Positions 22,256 to 32,900 of a DNA stretch of 46,028 nucleotides are shown one piece after another. The translations under genes were made by a program, and so were the position numbers. This DNA is from Actinomycetes bacterium (GTDB lineage: Bacteria; Actinomycetota; Acidimicrobiia; Acidimicrobiales; Ilumatobacteraceae): positions 1-46,028 of the forward strand of contig JAIXWJ010000054.1 in assembly GCA_027491335.1 (NCBI GenBank), given 5' to 3'. Below the pieces are notes generated by a model. That model was not told where the DNA came from and ran no database searches. It worked only from the letters and a program-made list of their open reading frames with translations. Every line of letters begins with the position of its first letter. The stretch's first letter is position 1.

Positions 22256-23155
22256 ATGGCCATCTTCGTGAATCAGAACACCAAAGTCATCGTGCAGGGT
22301 CTGACCGGCGGTCAGGGTAAGTACCACGGTCTGCGCAACAAGGCCTACGGCACCCAGGTGGTCGGAGGAGTGACACCCGGAAAGGGTGGCACCGACGTGG
22401 AAGGCATTCCGGTCTTCAACACGGTCGCCGAGGCCGTGGCGGCCACCGGTGCCGATGCGTCGTTCATCGCCGTTCCGCCCAAGGCGGCTTCTGCCGCCAT
22501 CCTCGAGGCCGCGGCCGCGGGAGTGCGTTTCGTGGTGTGCATCACCGAAGGCATTCCGGCTCAGGACGAGGCCAAGGTGTACAACACGCTCGTGCGCGAT
22601 TACCCGAACACCCGCTTGTTGGGTCCGAACTGCCCGGGCATCATCAGCCCAGGCAAGTGCAACATCGGTATCACCGCCGGTGAAATCGCCGAGTTGCCCA
22701 AGGCCGGCAAGAAGAACGTGGGCATCGTCAGTCGCTCGGGAACGCTCACCTATCAGGCGTTGTACGAACTGAAGCAGCGCGGCATCGGCGTGAGCACCTG
22801 CGTGGGCATCGGTGGTGACCCGGTTCCGGGCACCAACTTCATCGATTGCTTGCGCGAGTTCCAGGCCGACCCCGAGACCGACGCCATCATCATGATCGGT
22901 GAGATCGGTGGTTCGGCCGAGGAAGAGGCCGCCGAGTTCATCAAGGCCAACGTCACCAAGCCGATGAGCGCGTACATCGCTGGCGTCACCGCACCGGCCG
23001 GCAAGAAGATGGGCCACGCTGGCGCCATCGTGTCGGGCGGCAAGGGAACGGCGCAGGGCAAGATGGACGCGTTGCGCGCCGCTGGGGTGAAGGTGGGTCA
23101 GAACCCCACCGAGGCCGGCGATCTGATGGCCGAGATCATCAAGAGCATCAGCTGA
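22256..23155 (+). CDS. sucD: Succinate-CoA ligase subunit alpha
   Basis: The 299-residue product is full-length SucD. It has the CoA-binding Rossmann start [21 protein letters not shown], the conserved [19 protein letters not shown], and the phosphohistidine segment [25 protein letters not shown] with the active-site His in MGHAG. The alpha subunit binds CoA and carries the phospho-His. It is the last gene before a strong terminator. A Shine-Dalgarno-like GGAAAGTGAAG spans the sucC end. Confidence 0.98.
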   Translation: MAIFVNQNTKVIVQGLTGGQGKYHGLRNKAYGTQVVGGVTPGKGGTDVEGIPVFNTVAEAVAATGADASFIAVPPKAASAAILEAAAAGVRFVVCITEGIPAQDEAKVYNTLVRDYPNTRLLGPNCPGIISPGKCNIGITAGEIAELPKAGKKNVGIVSRSGTLTYQALYELKQRGIGVSTCVGIGGDPVPGTNFIDCLREFQADPETDAIIMIGEIGGSAEEEAAEFIKANVTKPMSAYIAGVTAPAGKKMGHAGAIVSGGKGTAQGKMDALRAAGVKVGQNPTEAGDLMAEIIKSIS

Positions 23156-23188
23156 TTCGACAATCGGCCGAGAGCCGAATCATCGATC

Positions 23189-23228
23189 AATGAACGAGCC
23201 CCGGGGACATCCCCGGGGCTCTTTCATT
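23189..23228 (+). terminator. Intrinsic terminator after sucCD
   Basis: GAGCCCCGGGGA pairs with TCCCCGGGGCTC around a short loop, with flanking AATGAA/TTTCATT extending the stem and a CTTTCATT tail. It also faces the minus-strand membrane-protein gene, so it may work both ways. Confidence 0.85.
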
Positions 23229-23286
23229 GTCGTCCGTGAGGTTCGAGACGAGCGTCTCGCACATCTCGAGATCAACTTCGTTGAGG

Positions 23287-23790
23287 TCAGCTTCGGCCGA
23301 ATCCGCCCTTCAGCTTCTCGATGTCCTTCAGGTCGTTGATGTTGCCGCCACTCTCGGTGTAGCCGATGAAGGCACCAGCGGCAGCCACGAAAATGGAGAT
23401 CGCCGACAGGATCATCCCGAGACCGCGCTGCACGTCGATGCCCGCCGCTTCGAGCAGGTCCTTGCCGTCGAGTGGATTGAAGACGAGGCGGATCAGAATC
23501 AACACCGCCGCGATGCCGTTGGCGAGCAGCATGAGCATGGGCCAATTCGCCTTGCCGCTCTTCATCGATCCGGTGGCCAGCAACGCGGTGATGATGCCGG
23601 AGCCCAGAACCAGGATCCAGGGGATGGTGCCGGTGAAGAAGAAGTCGAAAACCTTGGCTCCGCTTTCGGTGCTACCACCGAAGTCCGATCCATAGTCGAC
23701 GCTCAGCCAATTGAAGAAACCGAAGATCAGGAAGCCGATCGCGCCGCCAACCTTCAGCCAGTCCGATGTCTTGAAATTCGAAATGTCCAT
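23287..23790 (-). CDS. Small membrane protein, four predicted helices
   Basis: The 167-residue product has hydrophobic segments at about residues 13-30 (VGGAIGFLIFGFFNWL), 52-72, 83-104 and 124-142. A cytoplasmic, Gly/Lys-rich tail follows (LKDIEKLKGGFG). It resembles small actinobacterial membrane proteins of unknown function. The ATG at 23790 has GGAGGGA upstream. It converges on sucD across the terminator and diverges from purH. Confidence 0.7.
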   Translation of the reverse strand: MDISNFKTSDWLKVGGAIGFLIFGFFNWLSVDYGSDFGGSTESGAKVFDFFFTGTIPWILVLGSGIITALLATGSMKSGKANWPMLMLLANGIAAVLILIRLVFNPLDGKDLLEAAGIDVQRGLGMILSAISIFVAAAGAFIGYTESGGNINDLKDIEKLKGGFGRS

Positions 23791-23900
23791 GTCATCCCTC
23801 CGTTGTGCGGTCATCTCGACCACTTCGAGCGCACAGTACCGATGCGAGGATGATGGAAACAGCGATCGAGGTCACGACTCGGTGTGGGTATCGTCAAGGT

Positions 23901-25397
23901 GTGCCCACCGCCCTGCTCAGCGTGTACGACAAGACGGGAATCGTCGAATTCGCCGCCGAACTGTCGCGCGCGGGTTGGAGTCTGCTGTCGAGCGGCGGAA
24001 CGGCCAAGGCGATCGCACAAGCCGGGGTCGATGTCGTCGACGTCGCCGACCTCACCGGCTTTCCGGCCATGCTCGGCCATCGCGTCGTCACGCTGCATCC
24101 CAAGGTGCACGCCGGAATCCTGGCCGACCTCGACGATGAAACGCATCGAGCCGATCTGGCGCGCAACGGAATCGACCCCATCTCGATGGTGGTGGTGAAT
24201 CTGTATCCGTTCTCGTCGGATCCCGGCATCGAACTCATCGACATCGGTGGACCGACATTGGTGAGAGGCGCGGCCAAGAACCACGCGCACGTGGCGGTGG
24301 TCGTGCGACCCAGCGATTACGCGGTGGTCCTCGACGAGATTCGCTCTCACGGTCAGGTCTCGTCGTCCACGCGTCGCGATCTGGCCACCATCGCGTTCCG
24401 TGAGATCGCCGCCTACGACATTGCCATCGCCGATTGGATGTCCGGTGAGGCGTCGTCGACTCTTCCGTCGCATCTCTTCATCGGTGCCGAGCGCGTGCAG
24501 GATCTTCGTTACGGAGAGAATCCGCACCAGTCGGGTGCCCGCTATCGCACCACCGGTGAGACCAGTTGGTGGGACGCGGCCGTTCAGCACGGTGGCAAGG
24601 ATCTCAGCTATCTCAACTTGTACGACACCGAAGCCGCGTGGCGAATGGTCCACCAGTTCGATGGACCCGCGTGCGTCATCGTGAAGCACGCGAATCCGTG
24701 CGGAGTTGCCGTGGCGAGCGACCTCGAAACCGCGTATCGCGCCGCCAACGACTGCGATCCGGTCAGTGCGTTCGGCGGCATCGTGGCCATGAACCGCAAC
24801 GTCGATGCGGCCACGGCGTCGGCGTTGGCGCCCGTTTTCACCGAGGTCGTCGTCGCCCCGTCGTTCGATGCGGACGCGCTCGAGATTCTCACCGCGAAGA
24901 AGAACCTGCGGGTGTTGTCGGCACCGGCGCCGTCGGTCCGACGTTTGGACGTGCGCACCATCGACGGTGGCTTCCTGGTGCAGAACGCTGACGTGGTGAA
25001 TCTCGACCGTTCGACATGGAAGGTCGTCACCACCACTTCGCCGACGGAGTCACAGTGGGTCGACATGGAGTTCGCTTGGGTGGTGTGCGCTGGCGTCGGT
25101 TCGAACGCCATCGTGTTCGCCAAGGATCGCATGGCACTCGGCATCGGGGCGGGACAACAAAACCGACTGGACTCGGCGCGCATCGCGGCCACGCGGGCCG
25201 CTGGTCGTGCGATCGGGGGAGTGTGCGCCAGTGACGCCTTCTTCCCGTTCCGTGACGGTCTGGACGCCGTGGCCGACGCCGGAATCACCGTGGTCATCCA
25301 GCCCGGAGGAAGCGTGCGCGACGACGAAGTCATCGCGGCCGCCAACGAACACGGCATCGCGATGGTGTTCACCGGAGAACGTCACTTCAAGCACTGA
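23901..25397 (+). CDS. purH: Bifunctional AICAR formyltransferase / IMP cyclohydrolase
   Basis: The 498-residue product is full-length PurH. The N-terminal IMP cyclohydrolase begins LLSVYDKTGIVEFAAEL and includes LTGFPAMLGHRVVTLHPKVH. The C-terminal AICAR transformylase has RYGENPHQ, IVKHANPCG (active-site Lys-His), GAGQQNRLDSARIA and the ending QPGGSVRDDEVIAAANEHG. It does the last two steps of IMP synthesis using 10-formyl-tetrahydrofolate. The GTG at 23901 is chosen because the domain starts there; upstream in-frame ATGs near 23850 would add residues with no homology. Confidence 0.97.
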   Translation: MPTALLSVYDKTGIVEFAAELSRAGWSLLSSGGTAKAIAQAGVDVVDVADLTGFPAMLGHRVVTLHPKVHAGILADLDDETHRADLARNGIDPISMVVVNLYPFSSDPGIELIDIGGPTLVRGAAKNHAHVAVVVRPSDYAVVLDEIRSHGQVSSSTRRDLATIAFREIAAYDIAIADWMSGEASSTLPSHLFIGAERVQDLRYGENPHQSGARYRTTGETSWWDAAVQHGGKDLSYLNLYDTEAAWRMVHQFDGPACVIVKHANPCGVAVASDLETAYRAANDCDPVSAFGGIVAMNRNVDAATASALAPVFTEVVVAPSFDADALEILTAKKNLRVLSAPAPSVRRLDVRTIDGGFLVQNADVVNLDRSTWKVVTTTSPTESQWVDMEFAWVVCAGVGSNAIVFAKDRMALGIGAGQQNRLDSARIAATRAAGRAIGGVCASDAFFPFRDGLDAVADAGITVVIQPGGSVRDDEVIAAANEHGIAMVFTGERHFKH

Positions 25398-25416
25398 TAC
25401 CCGTGCGAGGGGCCGC

Positions 25417-26478
25417 TTATTCGGTCATCGTGTTCGAAACGGTTTTGTTCTCGGCGGCCTTCTTGATGATGTAGGGCGTGAGCGCCAGAATCCCTCCAGC
25501 GGCGATGATCGCGAAGGCGGTGGCCGTCGAGGTGTCCGGTGTGAACGCTCCGAGGAAGAATCCGGCCACACCGATGGTGGTCATCGCGGCTCCCCACCAG
25601 GTCATCGCACGTCGGTCGCCACGCGAACCGACGTAGCACAGGGCCAAGCCCGCGATAGCGGCGAGAACTCCGGCTCCGGCATTGGCCATGCGCACGGCCA
25701 TGAGAAGCGCACCACTCAGAATCGCCACCATTCCGGCCGGAATCAGCGCGGTTCCCACCGCTTTGTAGCCACGGCGATCGAGGGTCGCCACGCCGAGGAC
25801 CAACGCGGTTCCCGCGATCAGGTAGATCACGCCTTGCTGACCGAGGTAGTTACCGACCGAGCCCGGTAAGTCCGAATAGATGTTGTCCTCGTAGCACTCG
25901 TCGGGCAGATCTCCGTAGCCACCCTCGTAGTACAACTCCTCGCATCGATCGTTCGTCAACACCTCGCCCCCGAGGGCCGAAGACAGTCCAAAGATCAGGG
26001 CCAATGCGGCGAAGCCGAGGAAGATCGAGCGACCCCGGAATCCGGGCAGGGCCCAGACCGCGACGTGCAGAACCGACGCAAGGATCAGCCCAAGACCTGC
26101 ATTCATCCCAGTGTCGTTGATGAATCCGATGCAGAACACCAGCAGAGAAGTGATCCCCGCTCCAATAGCGGCGGCTTGCAGATCCGCGTTCTTGTTGGCT
26201 TTCAATCTGATCGCAAGTGCGGCCCCGAAGGCGGTGATTGCGCCGGCGTACAACCCACTCATGCTTCCGGAATCACCGGAGAGAAGTCCGGTCCATCCAA
26301 GGGTCAGCAACAGGCCGGCCAATCCCGACAGAGCCGTACTCAGTCGTGGCTCCGGACGTACCTTCGCATCATCTCCCATGGAGTCGAGGAATTGCCACAG
26401 GTTCGTGGGTTTCGTCGAGGTCACTGACGTCGGCTCGCTCGGAGGCGGCGGCGGTAGGGGCGGTTGGAATTCGGTCAT
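25417..26478 (-). CDS. Polytopic membrane protein with Pro-rich cytoplasmic N-terminus
   Basis: The 353-residue product begins with a Pro-rich tail (MTEFQPPLPPPPPSEP). About nine hydrophobic helices follow (for example ALSGLAGLLLTLGWTGLL and IFLGFAALALIFGLSSAL). One extracytoplasmic loop has two Cys (NDRCEELYYEGGYGDLPDECYEDN), likely a disulfide. It has no transporter signature I know. The ATG at 26478 follows GGAGGTTC. It diverges from metF, and its stop is 19 bp from the purH stop. Confidence 0.7.
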   Translation of the reverse strand: MTEFQPPLPPPPPSEPTSVTSTKPTNLWQFLDSMGDDAKVRPEPRLSTALSGLAGLLLTLGWTGLLSGDSGSMSGLYAGAITAFGAALAIRLKANKNADLQAAAIGAGITSLLVFCIGFINDTGMNAGLGLILASVLHVAVWALPGFRGRSIFLGFAALALIFGLSSALGGEVLTNDRCEELYYEGGYGDLPDECYEDNIYSDLPGSVGNYLGQQGVIYLIAGTALVLGVATLDRRGYKAVGTALIPAGMVAILSGALLMAVRMANAGAGVLAAIAGLALCYVGSRGDRRAMTWWGAAMTTIGVAGFFLGAFTPDTSTATAFAIIAAGGILALTPYIIKKAAENKTVSNTMTE

Positions 26479-26577
26479 GGGAACCTCCGTGTCGAGGCGT
26501 GGTTTACCAACTCCGAGATCGAAGGTTTGCCATCTCGGTCGAATTCGTTGTCGCTTCCGCTCCGTAAACTCATCCCC

Positions 26578-27438
26578 GTGGCCCGAATCTCCGATCTCAT
26601 CGCCCAAGGCCGCACGTTCTCGTTCGAGTTCTTCCCACCCAAGACCGATTCGGCCCAACTCTCCTTGGGCCGGGCCATCGGCGAACTCGAGTCCCTCGCC
26701 CCCAGTTTCGTGAGCGTCACATATGGCGCCGGTGGTAGCACGCGTCAGCGCACCCATGCCGTGGTGTCCTGGATGCGCAAGGAGACCACGCTCACTCCGA
26801 TGGCCCATCTCACCTGTCAGGGTCACGTGCGTTCGGAGATTCGTGACATCCTGAGCGCCTACGCCGACGATGGCGTGCAGAACATCTTGGCTCTCGGTGG
26901 CGACGTTCCGGCCGATGGTGAACAAACGCCGAGCGATTACGCCTACGCATCGGATCTTTTGGACGACGTGTCGGCCGACGGTCGTTTCTCGGTCGGAGTG
27001 GCGGCGCACCCCGAGGTCCACCCACGTTCACCCGATCGGGACAGTGATCGCCGGTTCCTGGCCGCCAAGTTGGCCCGCGCCGATTTCGCCATCACGCAGT
27101 TCTTCTTCGAGGTCGAGGTGTACGTGCGAATGATGAACGAATTGGCCGATCTCGGCGTGAACAAGCCCGTTCTGCCGGGGATCATGCCCGTCACCAACAA
27201 GAAGCAGATCGAACGCATGGCCGAGATGTCCGGCGCGGCCATGCCGCAGTGGCTGCTCGACCGACTCGACAAGGTCGACGATCCGGAGGACGTGCGTCGC
27301 GTCGGCGTGGAGGCCGCCACCGAGCTCTGTCGCGATCTTCTCGACGCCGGCGCCCCGGGTCTGCACTTCTACACAATGAACCGCAGCACGGCGACGCGTG
27401 AGATTTACGCGAACCTCGGTTTGTCCGAGGCCCGCTGA
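26578..27438 (+). CDS. metF: Methylenetetrahydrofolate reductase
   Basis: The 286-residue product is a MetF TIM barrel. It has FSFEFFPPK (active-site Glu), SVTYGAGGSTR, MAHLTCQGH, NILALGGDVP and GVAAHPEVHP, then FAITQFFFEVEVY, PGIMPVTN and the C-terminal PGLHFYTMNRS. It reduces 5,10-methylene-THF to 5-methyl-THF for methionine synthesis. The length is typical. The start is GTG at 26578; no ATG fits the domain. The divergent 99-bp gap with the membrane protein gene holds the promoters. Confidence 0.97.
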   Translation: MARISDLIAQGRTFSFEFFPPKTDSAQLSLGRAIGELESLAPSFVSVTYGAGGSTRQRTHAVVSWMRKETTLTPMAHLTCQGHVRSEIRDILSAYADDGVQNILALGGDVPADGEQTPSDYAYASDLLDDVSADGRFSVGVAAHPEVHPRSPDRDSDRRFLAAKLARADFAITQFFFEVEVYVRMMNELADLGVNKPVLPGIMPVTNKKQIERMAEMSGAAMPQWLLDRLDKVDDPEDVRRVGVEAATELCRDLLDAGAPGLHFYTMNRSTATREIYANLGLSEAR

Positions 27439-27559
27439 CCCCTCGATGCGAGATTGCCACGATGGATGGCCCGAAGTTCGATGGCCGTCCGATCCGGCGA
27501 GCAAGAGTTCCGCGAAGTGAAGGCGATGCAACTCTGATTCACGGCAGACTTGGGGACTG

Positions 27560-29506
27560 ATGGCCCCGACCTCCGAGACCTCACGTTCGGCCCAGATCAG
27601 TCGGGTTCCGTATTTGCCGGGACTCGACGGACTTCGCGCCCTCGCGGTCATCGCCGTCATCATCTATCACGCCAATCCGGCGTGGTTGCCCGGTGGTTAT
27701 CTGGGTGTCGAGGTCTTCTTCGTCATCAGCGGCTATCTCATCACCCTGCTGCTGGTGGCCGAATCCGAACGAACGGGTGCCATCGAATTGCGCCAGTTCT
27801 GGGTGCGGCGCGCGCGGCGATTGTTGCCGGCACTGTTCACCATGCTGGTGTTGCTCATCTTCTGGACGGCGTTCTTCGAACGCGACGCACTCGGCAAACT
27901 GCGCGGAGACGTGGTGGCCGGCGTGCTCTACGGGTCGAACTGGTTCCAGATTTGGACCGGCGCCGGTTACACCGCGGTCAACGACTTCGCCCCATTGCGA
28001 CATCTGTGGTCGCTCGCGGTGGAGGAGCAGTTCTATTTGCTGTGGCCGCTCGTGATGTTGGTGGTGTTGCGTCGTGGGCACGATCGATTGCCCCGGGTGG
28101 CCATGTGGTTCGTGGGTATCGCGGCCGCGATCGCGCTCGCGATGGCCGTGCTGATGCCGACGTCTCGCATCGGTCAGGACTGCGTCGCGACGCCCGATGC
28201 CTATTGGGAGATCGCCGGCCGTTGCGTGAGCCGAGTGGACGCGCTGTATCTCTCCACACCCACGCGGGCCATCGGGTTGTTGCTGGGTGCGGCGTTGGCG
28301 TTGGTGTGGCGTCCGTACGCGCTCTTGCGCGGTCCGATGAAGCACAAGGGTCCGATGCTCGATCCGGTTGCGATCATCGGTTTGGGCATCGTCGGATTGC
28401 TGGCGTGGAAGGTGCACATCGTTCATTTGGTGGGCGAGGATGGACTGCACGCCGACCCGTGGTTGTTCCGCGGTGGTTTGTTCCTCGTGGGTGTCGGCTC
28501 GTTGATGGTGATCGCCGCGGTGGCACACAAGAAGGCGTTCGCCGGCCGCGTGCTGGGCAACCCGGTGTTCCGCGTCATCGGTGAGCGTTCGTACGGTCTC
28601 TATCTGTTCCATTGGCCGGTGTTCCAGTGTCTGCGACACGAAACCGGAATCGCCCTGAAGCCGCACGAGTTCGTGGCGGCGATGATCGTCACGGTGGCCA
28701 TCACCGAGATCTCGTATCGCTACATCGAACTACCCATTCGCGAGCGACGACTGCGCGAATCAATGGGTGCTCTGTTGCGCGGAGGTCCGGGAGCGATGCG
28801 TCGACGTGGATCCTTCGGAGCCATCGTTTCGGCCGCGGTGGTGTTGCCGGTGTTCGCCGGGGTCAGTTTGGTGACCGCCGACCTGAAGCAGAACGAGGTG
28901 CAAGCCAGCCTGGAGGAGGCGGAGGGTTCCGTCACGGACGTGCTCGAGGATCTGACGCCGACGTCCACACCAACCAACACGCAACCATCGGGTTCGATCA
29001 CTCCCGTCACCACTGCGGCTCCGCCGCGTTACGACGTTTTCGCCATCGGTGACTCGGTCATGAAGGGAGCCGCGCCGTCGTTGGCCGACCTCGGCATCGT
29101 GGTGGACGCGCAACAGGATCGTCAGGCGCGCATGGGCGCCGAGATCTTCCAACAACTCGAGGACCTCGGGGTCACCATCGACGTGGCCGTGGTGCATCTG
29201 GGAACGAACGGGCCCGTCAGTCAGGAGACCTTCGACTTCTTGATGGAGGCCACCAGCGAGATTCCCAAGGTGATCGTGTTGACCCTCACCGCCAACCGGG
29301 AGTGGACCGCGGCCAACAACGCCAAGATTCGCGCGTTGCCCGAGACGCATCCCAACGTGATCGTGCTGGATTGGCAGTTGGTGTCCGAACTCTGCACCGG
29401 TGAATGCTTCACCGCCGACCGGATTCATCTGGATCGGGACGGAATGCGTTTCTACGCCGCCGAAATCTGGAAAGCGATGGGTCGCGAACTGCCCTCCGAT
29501 TGGTGA
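27560..29506 (+). CDS. Acyltransferase-3 (OafA/YrhL) membrane protein with C-terminal SGNH domain
   Basis: The 648-residue product starts with the acyltransferase-3 signature [24 protein letters not shown] (His in YHA) and [17 protein letters not shown], followed by about ten membrane helices to residue 430. A Thr/Pro linker (about 465-490) leads to a SGNH hydrolase-like domain: [11 protein letters not shown] (block I Ser), LGTNG (block III) and DRIHLDRDG (block V His). Such proteins O-acetylate cell-surface polysaccharides, with the SGNH part completing transfer outside. The ATG at 27560 has GGGGA upstream. The acceptor cannot be told. Confidence 0.92.
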   Translation: MAPTSETSRSAQISRVPYLPGLDGLRALAVIAVIIYHANPAWLPGGYLGVEVFFVISGYLITLLLVAESERTGAIELRQFWVRRARRLLPALFTMLVLLIFWTAFFERDALGKLRGDVVAGVLYGSNWFQIWTGAGYTAVNDFAPLRHLWSLAVEEQFYLLWPLVMLVVLRRGHDRLPRVAMWFVGIAAAIALAMAVLMPTSRIGQDCVATPDAYWEIAGRCVSRVDALYLSTPTRAIGLLLGAALALVWRPYALLRGPMKHKGPMLDPVAIIGLGIVGLLAWKVHIVHLVGEDGLHADPWLFRGGLFLVGVGSLMVIAAVAHKKAFAGRVLGNPVFRVIGERSYGLYLFHWPVFQCLRHETGIALKPHEFVAAMIVTVAITEISYRYIELPIRERRLRESMGALLRGGPGAMRRRGSFGAIVSAAVVLPVFAGVSLVTADLKQNEVQASLEEAEGSVTDVLEDLTPTSTPTNTQPSGSITPVTTAAPPRYDVFAIGDSVMKGAAPSLADLGIVVDAQQDRQARMGAEIFQQLEDLGVTIDVAVVHLGTNGPVSQETFDFLMEATSEIPKVIVLTLTANREWTAANNAKIRALPETHPNVIVLDWQLVSELCTGECFTADRIHLDRDGMRFYAAEIWKAMGRELPSDW

Positions 29507-29526
29507 TTTGTCCTAGCCTGTCGGTC

Positions 29527-30513
<987 letters not shown>

Positions 30514-30514
30514 T

Positions 30515-30572
30515 TTCGTTCTTCTGGGCGGGTTTCGCGCGCCATAGCGTCGCGAAACCCGCCCAGAACGAA
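30515..30572. terminator. Bidirectional terminator between mdh and deoD
   Basis: CTGGGCGGGTTTCGCG (30524-30539) pairs perfectly with CGCGAAACCCGCCCAG (30551-30566), flanked by TTCGTT and AACGAA that extend the stem. It sits exactly between two convergent stops, so it should end transcription both ways. Confidence 0.9.
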
Positions 30573-30577
30573 GGTCT

Positions 30578-31294
30578 TCAGGAGATCGCGACGTCGCAGG
30601 CGATGCGCATCATCTGATCGACACCGCGCTTCAATTCTTCGTCCGAGATGCGCTCCACGTTGCCCGCATCAGGATCGATCACGTCGCTCACGGTCATCAT
30701 GGCCAACGCCTCGATGCCCTTGATCGCCGCGATCGTGTACATCATCGCGGCTTCCATCTCCACGCCGAGGTGACCCAGTTTGCGCCACGTACCGAACGTG
30801 TTCGGGTCCGGGTCGTAGAAGAGTCCGCTGGTGACGATGGAGCCGACGAAAACGCGCTCGCTGACCGCCTTGCTCATCGTGGCCGCCAATTCCACCAACG
30901 AGTACGTGGCCGACGGAGCGAAGCCCTCCATGCCGGCGTAACGCGTGGGCGTGCGATCGTCGGGCGATGCGGCCAATGCGATCACGGTGTCGGCCATGCG
31001 CAGATGTGGCTGGAGTCCGCCGCAGGTTCCGACGCGAACGAGGCGCTTGGCGCCGAGCATTGCCAGTTCCTCGAACACGATGCCCGCACTGGGGGCGCCC
31101 ATGCCGGTGGTCTGCACGCTGATGGGGCGACCCTTGTAGGTACCGGTGTAGCCCAACATTCCGCGCTCCTCGTTCACGGTGCGAAAACCGGGATCGAAGA
31201 ACGTGTTGGCGATGTACGTGGCCCGGCGAGGATCACCGGGGCACAAGACGGCGGGGGCGTAATCACCGGGTTCGGCGCGCAAATGGATGGGCAT
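30578..31294 (-). CDS. deoD: Purine nucleoside phosphorylase, DeoD type
   Basis: The 238-residue product matches DeoD. It has LCPGDPRRATYIA (phosphate-binding), TTGMGAPSAGIVFEEL, LVRVGTCGGLQ, and the purine/ribose site GVEMEAAMMYTIAA. It splits purine nucleosides to base and ribose-1-phosphate in salvage. The length fits the hexameric bacterial type. The ATG at 31294 starts the domain directly. It converges on mdh and diverges from the oxygenase gene at 31330 with only 35 bp between. Confidence 0.95.
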   Translation of the reverse strand: MPIHLRAEPGDYAPAVLCPGDPRRATYIANTFFDPGFRTVNEERGMLGYTGTYKGRPISVQTTGMGAPSAGIVFEELAMLGAKRLVRVGTCGGLQPHLRMADTVIALAASPDDRTPTRYAGMEGFAPSATYSLVELAATMSKAVSERVFVGSIVTSGLFYDPDPNTFGTWRKLGHLGVEMEAAMMYTIAAIKGIEALAMMTVSDVIDPDAGNVERISDEELKRGVDQMMRIACDVAIS

Positions 31295-31329
31295 GAAACG
31301 AGCGTAGGCGAGACCGTTACGCTGGACGT

Positions 31330-32139
31330 GTGCTCGTGGACAGCCTCATCGATTCGGGTCGTTACGACCTGCGCGACGAGTCGTTGATCCGACGGTGTTT
31401 CGAGAGTTTCCGTCGTGACGGTGTGTGCGTTCTGCCGGGGTTCCTCACCAAAGACGCCCTCCACGCGTTGTGTGTCGAGAGCGACCAGCTGGCGCCGTTG
31501 GCCCATCGGTCGTCCACCACGGCATCGCCGTACCTGGCTCCGGTGGACCAGTCGTATCCCGAGGGCCACCCACGACGCACCGTGTCGGCCAGTTCGGTGG
31601 AAGTCGTGGCCTACGACCAGTTCCCGCTGGAAAGCCCCTTGCGACGACTGTACGAGTCCGATGACGTGCTCGAGTTCGTTCGCCAATGCTTGGGTTTGGA
31701 CGCCTTGCACCGATACGCGGATCCTTTCGGTGCGCTCAATCTGGCGATCATGCGCGATGGCGATCGTCTTGGTTGGCATTTCGACATGACCGACTTCGTC
31801 GTGTCCATCGCCATTCAGACGTCGGAAAGCGGCGGGGATTTCGAGAACGCCAAGCAGATCCGATCCGCACGAGACGAGTCCTACGCGGAGGTTGCCGACG
31901 TGCTGAACGGTGGGCGCGCCGACCTCGTGCGCACCGAACCGATGACCCCGGGCACGTTGATGTTGTTCAACGGGCGGTGGAGCATGCATCGGGTCACCGA
32001 GATTCGTGGTTCACGTCCGCGATACGTGGCGTTGCTCGCCTACGACACCAAGCCGGGCACTGACTCCTCCGAGACACTGAAACTTTCGCGCTACGGCCGA
32101 CTCCCCGTGGGAGCGAACACGAATGGCATCGAGACATGA
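31330..32139 (+). CDS. Fe(II)/2-oxoglutarate oxygenase, HalD/ArpA-like hydroxylase family
   Basis: The 269-residue product resembles the free-amino-acid halogenase/hydroxylase group. The metal motif is HFD in GWHFDMTDFVVSIAIQ (about residues 154-169), the distal His is in GRWSMHRVTEI, and an Arg (RPRYVALL) would bind 2-oxoglutarate. The Asp of H-x-D is present, so hydroxylation or demethylation is expected, not halogenation, which needs Gly there. ESGGDFENAKQIRS and PGTLMLFNGRWS are typical. The start is GTG at 31330. A fae homologue follows 13 bp later on the same strand, suggesting an operon and perhaps formaldehyde release. Confidence 0.8.
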   Translation: MLVDSLIDSGRYDLRDESLIRRCFESFRRDGVCVLPGFLTKDALHALCVESDQLAPLAHRSSTTASPYLAPVDQSYPEGHPRRTVSASSVEVVAYDQFPLESPLRRLYESDDVLEFVRQCLGLDALHRYADPFGALNLAIMRDGDRLGWHFDMTDFVVSIAIQTSESGGDFENAKQIRSARDESYAEVADVLNGGRADLVRTEPMTPGTLMLFNGRWSMHRVTEIRGSRPRYVALLAYDTKPGTDSSETLKLSRYGRLPVGANTNGIET

Positions 32140-32152
32140 ACGGTGAGAAATC

Positions 32153-32677
32153 ATGAACGACTCGACCGATCCGGTGTACGAGGTGGGGGAGGCCTTCGAG
32201 GGTTCGGGGGTCGACAGCGCGCACATCAATACCGTTTTTGGCCATCGGCTCGGTCCGGTGGGCACCGCATTCGCGACGGCATTGGCCACTCCCTCGGCCG
32301 GACACGTGCCGTTTCTGGTGGTGTGGAAGCCCGACGTGCCGGTCGCCCCAGCGACTCTGTTCATCAACAAATCCGCGATTGCGAACGACCGACACGGTGA
32401 TCTCACATGGGGCGCGGCCCAGGCCGGAATCGCCCATGGGGTCACCGAGTACATGGCCCGTCGATTTCCCGACGAGGTCGAAACGGTGCCATTTGTCCTG
32501 CTCACAGCGGTATGGGTGAATCCGAACGCCCAATCCGACCGCGCCATCTACGACAACAATCGTGCGGCGGTGCGGCGGTCGCTGGAGGTGGGGGAACGAG
32601 GAATCACGCCGGGGGAGGCACGACGCGACCTGGCGATCGATCGCGGTCCGTGGAATCCGTATCTGCGTCTCGACTGA
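32153..32677 (+). CDS. fae: Formaldehyde-activating enzyme (Fae) homologue
   Basis: The 174-residue product matches Fae. VGEAFEGSGVDSAHINTVFG includes the catalytic His at residue 24; then GPVGTAFATAL, GHVPFLVVWKPDVPVAPATLFINK, WGAAQAGIAHGV and AVWVNPNAQSDRAIYDNN, which is the conserved C-terminal fingerprint. Fae condenses formaldehyde with tetrahydromethanopterin in methylotrophs. Homologues in non-methylotrophs may have other carriers or roles. The 30-residue C-terminal extension is unusual. It is directly downstream of the 2OG oxygenase gene, a potential formaldehyde source. Confidence 0.85.
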   Translation: MNDSTDPVYEVGEAFEGSGVDSAHINTVFGHRLGPVGTAFATALATPSAGHVPFLVVWKPDVPVAPATLFINKSAIANDRHGDLTWGAAQAGIAHGVTEYMARRFPDEVETVPFVLLTAVWVNPNAQSDRAIYDNNRAAVRRSLEVGERGITPGEARRDLAIDRGPWNPYLRLD

Positions 32678-32813
32678 GAGCTCATGAGGGTCGATCACGG
32701 GCCCCGAACCGCACGCATCCTCACCCTCGTGTGATCGTGCCGTGCCCGCTGGCTGGGCTTTTGCGAAAAACCGTCTTGCGCTCGAGGGTGTTCGTGAGTG
32801 AGAATGACAGCCA

Positions 32814-32826
32814 TGTAGTTACACGG
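32814..32826 (+). promoter_or_regulatory. Promoter-like TGTAGTTACACGG upstream of whiB
   Basis: The 13-mer differs by one base from TGTGGTTACACGG at 39805-39817 upstream of pstS. Both lie 40-90 bp before a start codon, so a common -10 type element (around TAGTTA/TGGTTA) is possible. Confidence 0.35.
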
Positions 32827-32900
32827 GTGTCTCGAGCCCTGCACGGTTGCGGACTCGGACATCCCAGACGGCCCGCGGGCCGGGACGGCGAGGCAGCCCC

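Noticed and set aside
31330-32139. Calling the oxygenase a halogenase
   Set aside because: The HFD motif keeps the Asp; Fe/2OG halogenases have Gly or Ala there to make room for chloride.
32690-32775. GCCC...GGGC followed by TTTT as a terminator after fae
   Set aside because: The stem is only four pairs, too weak to list as a feature.
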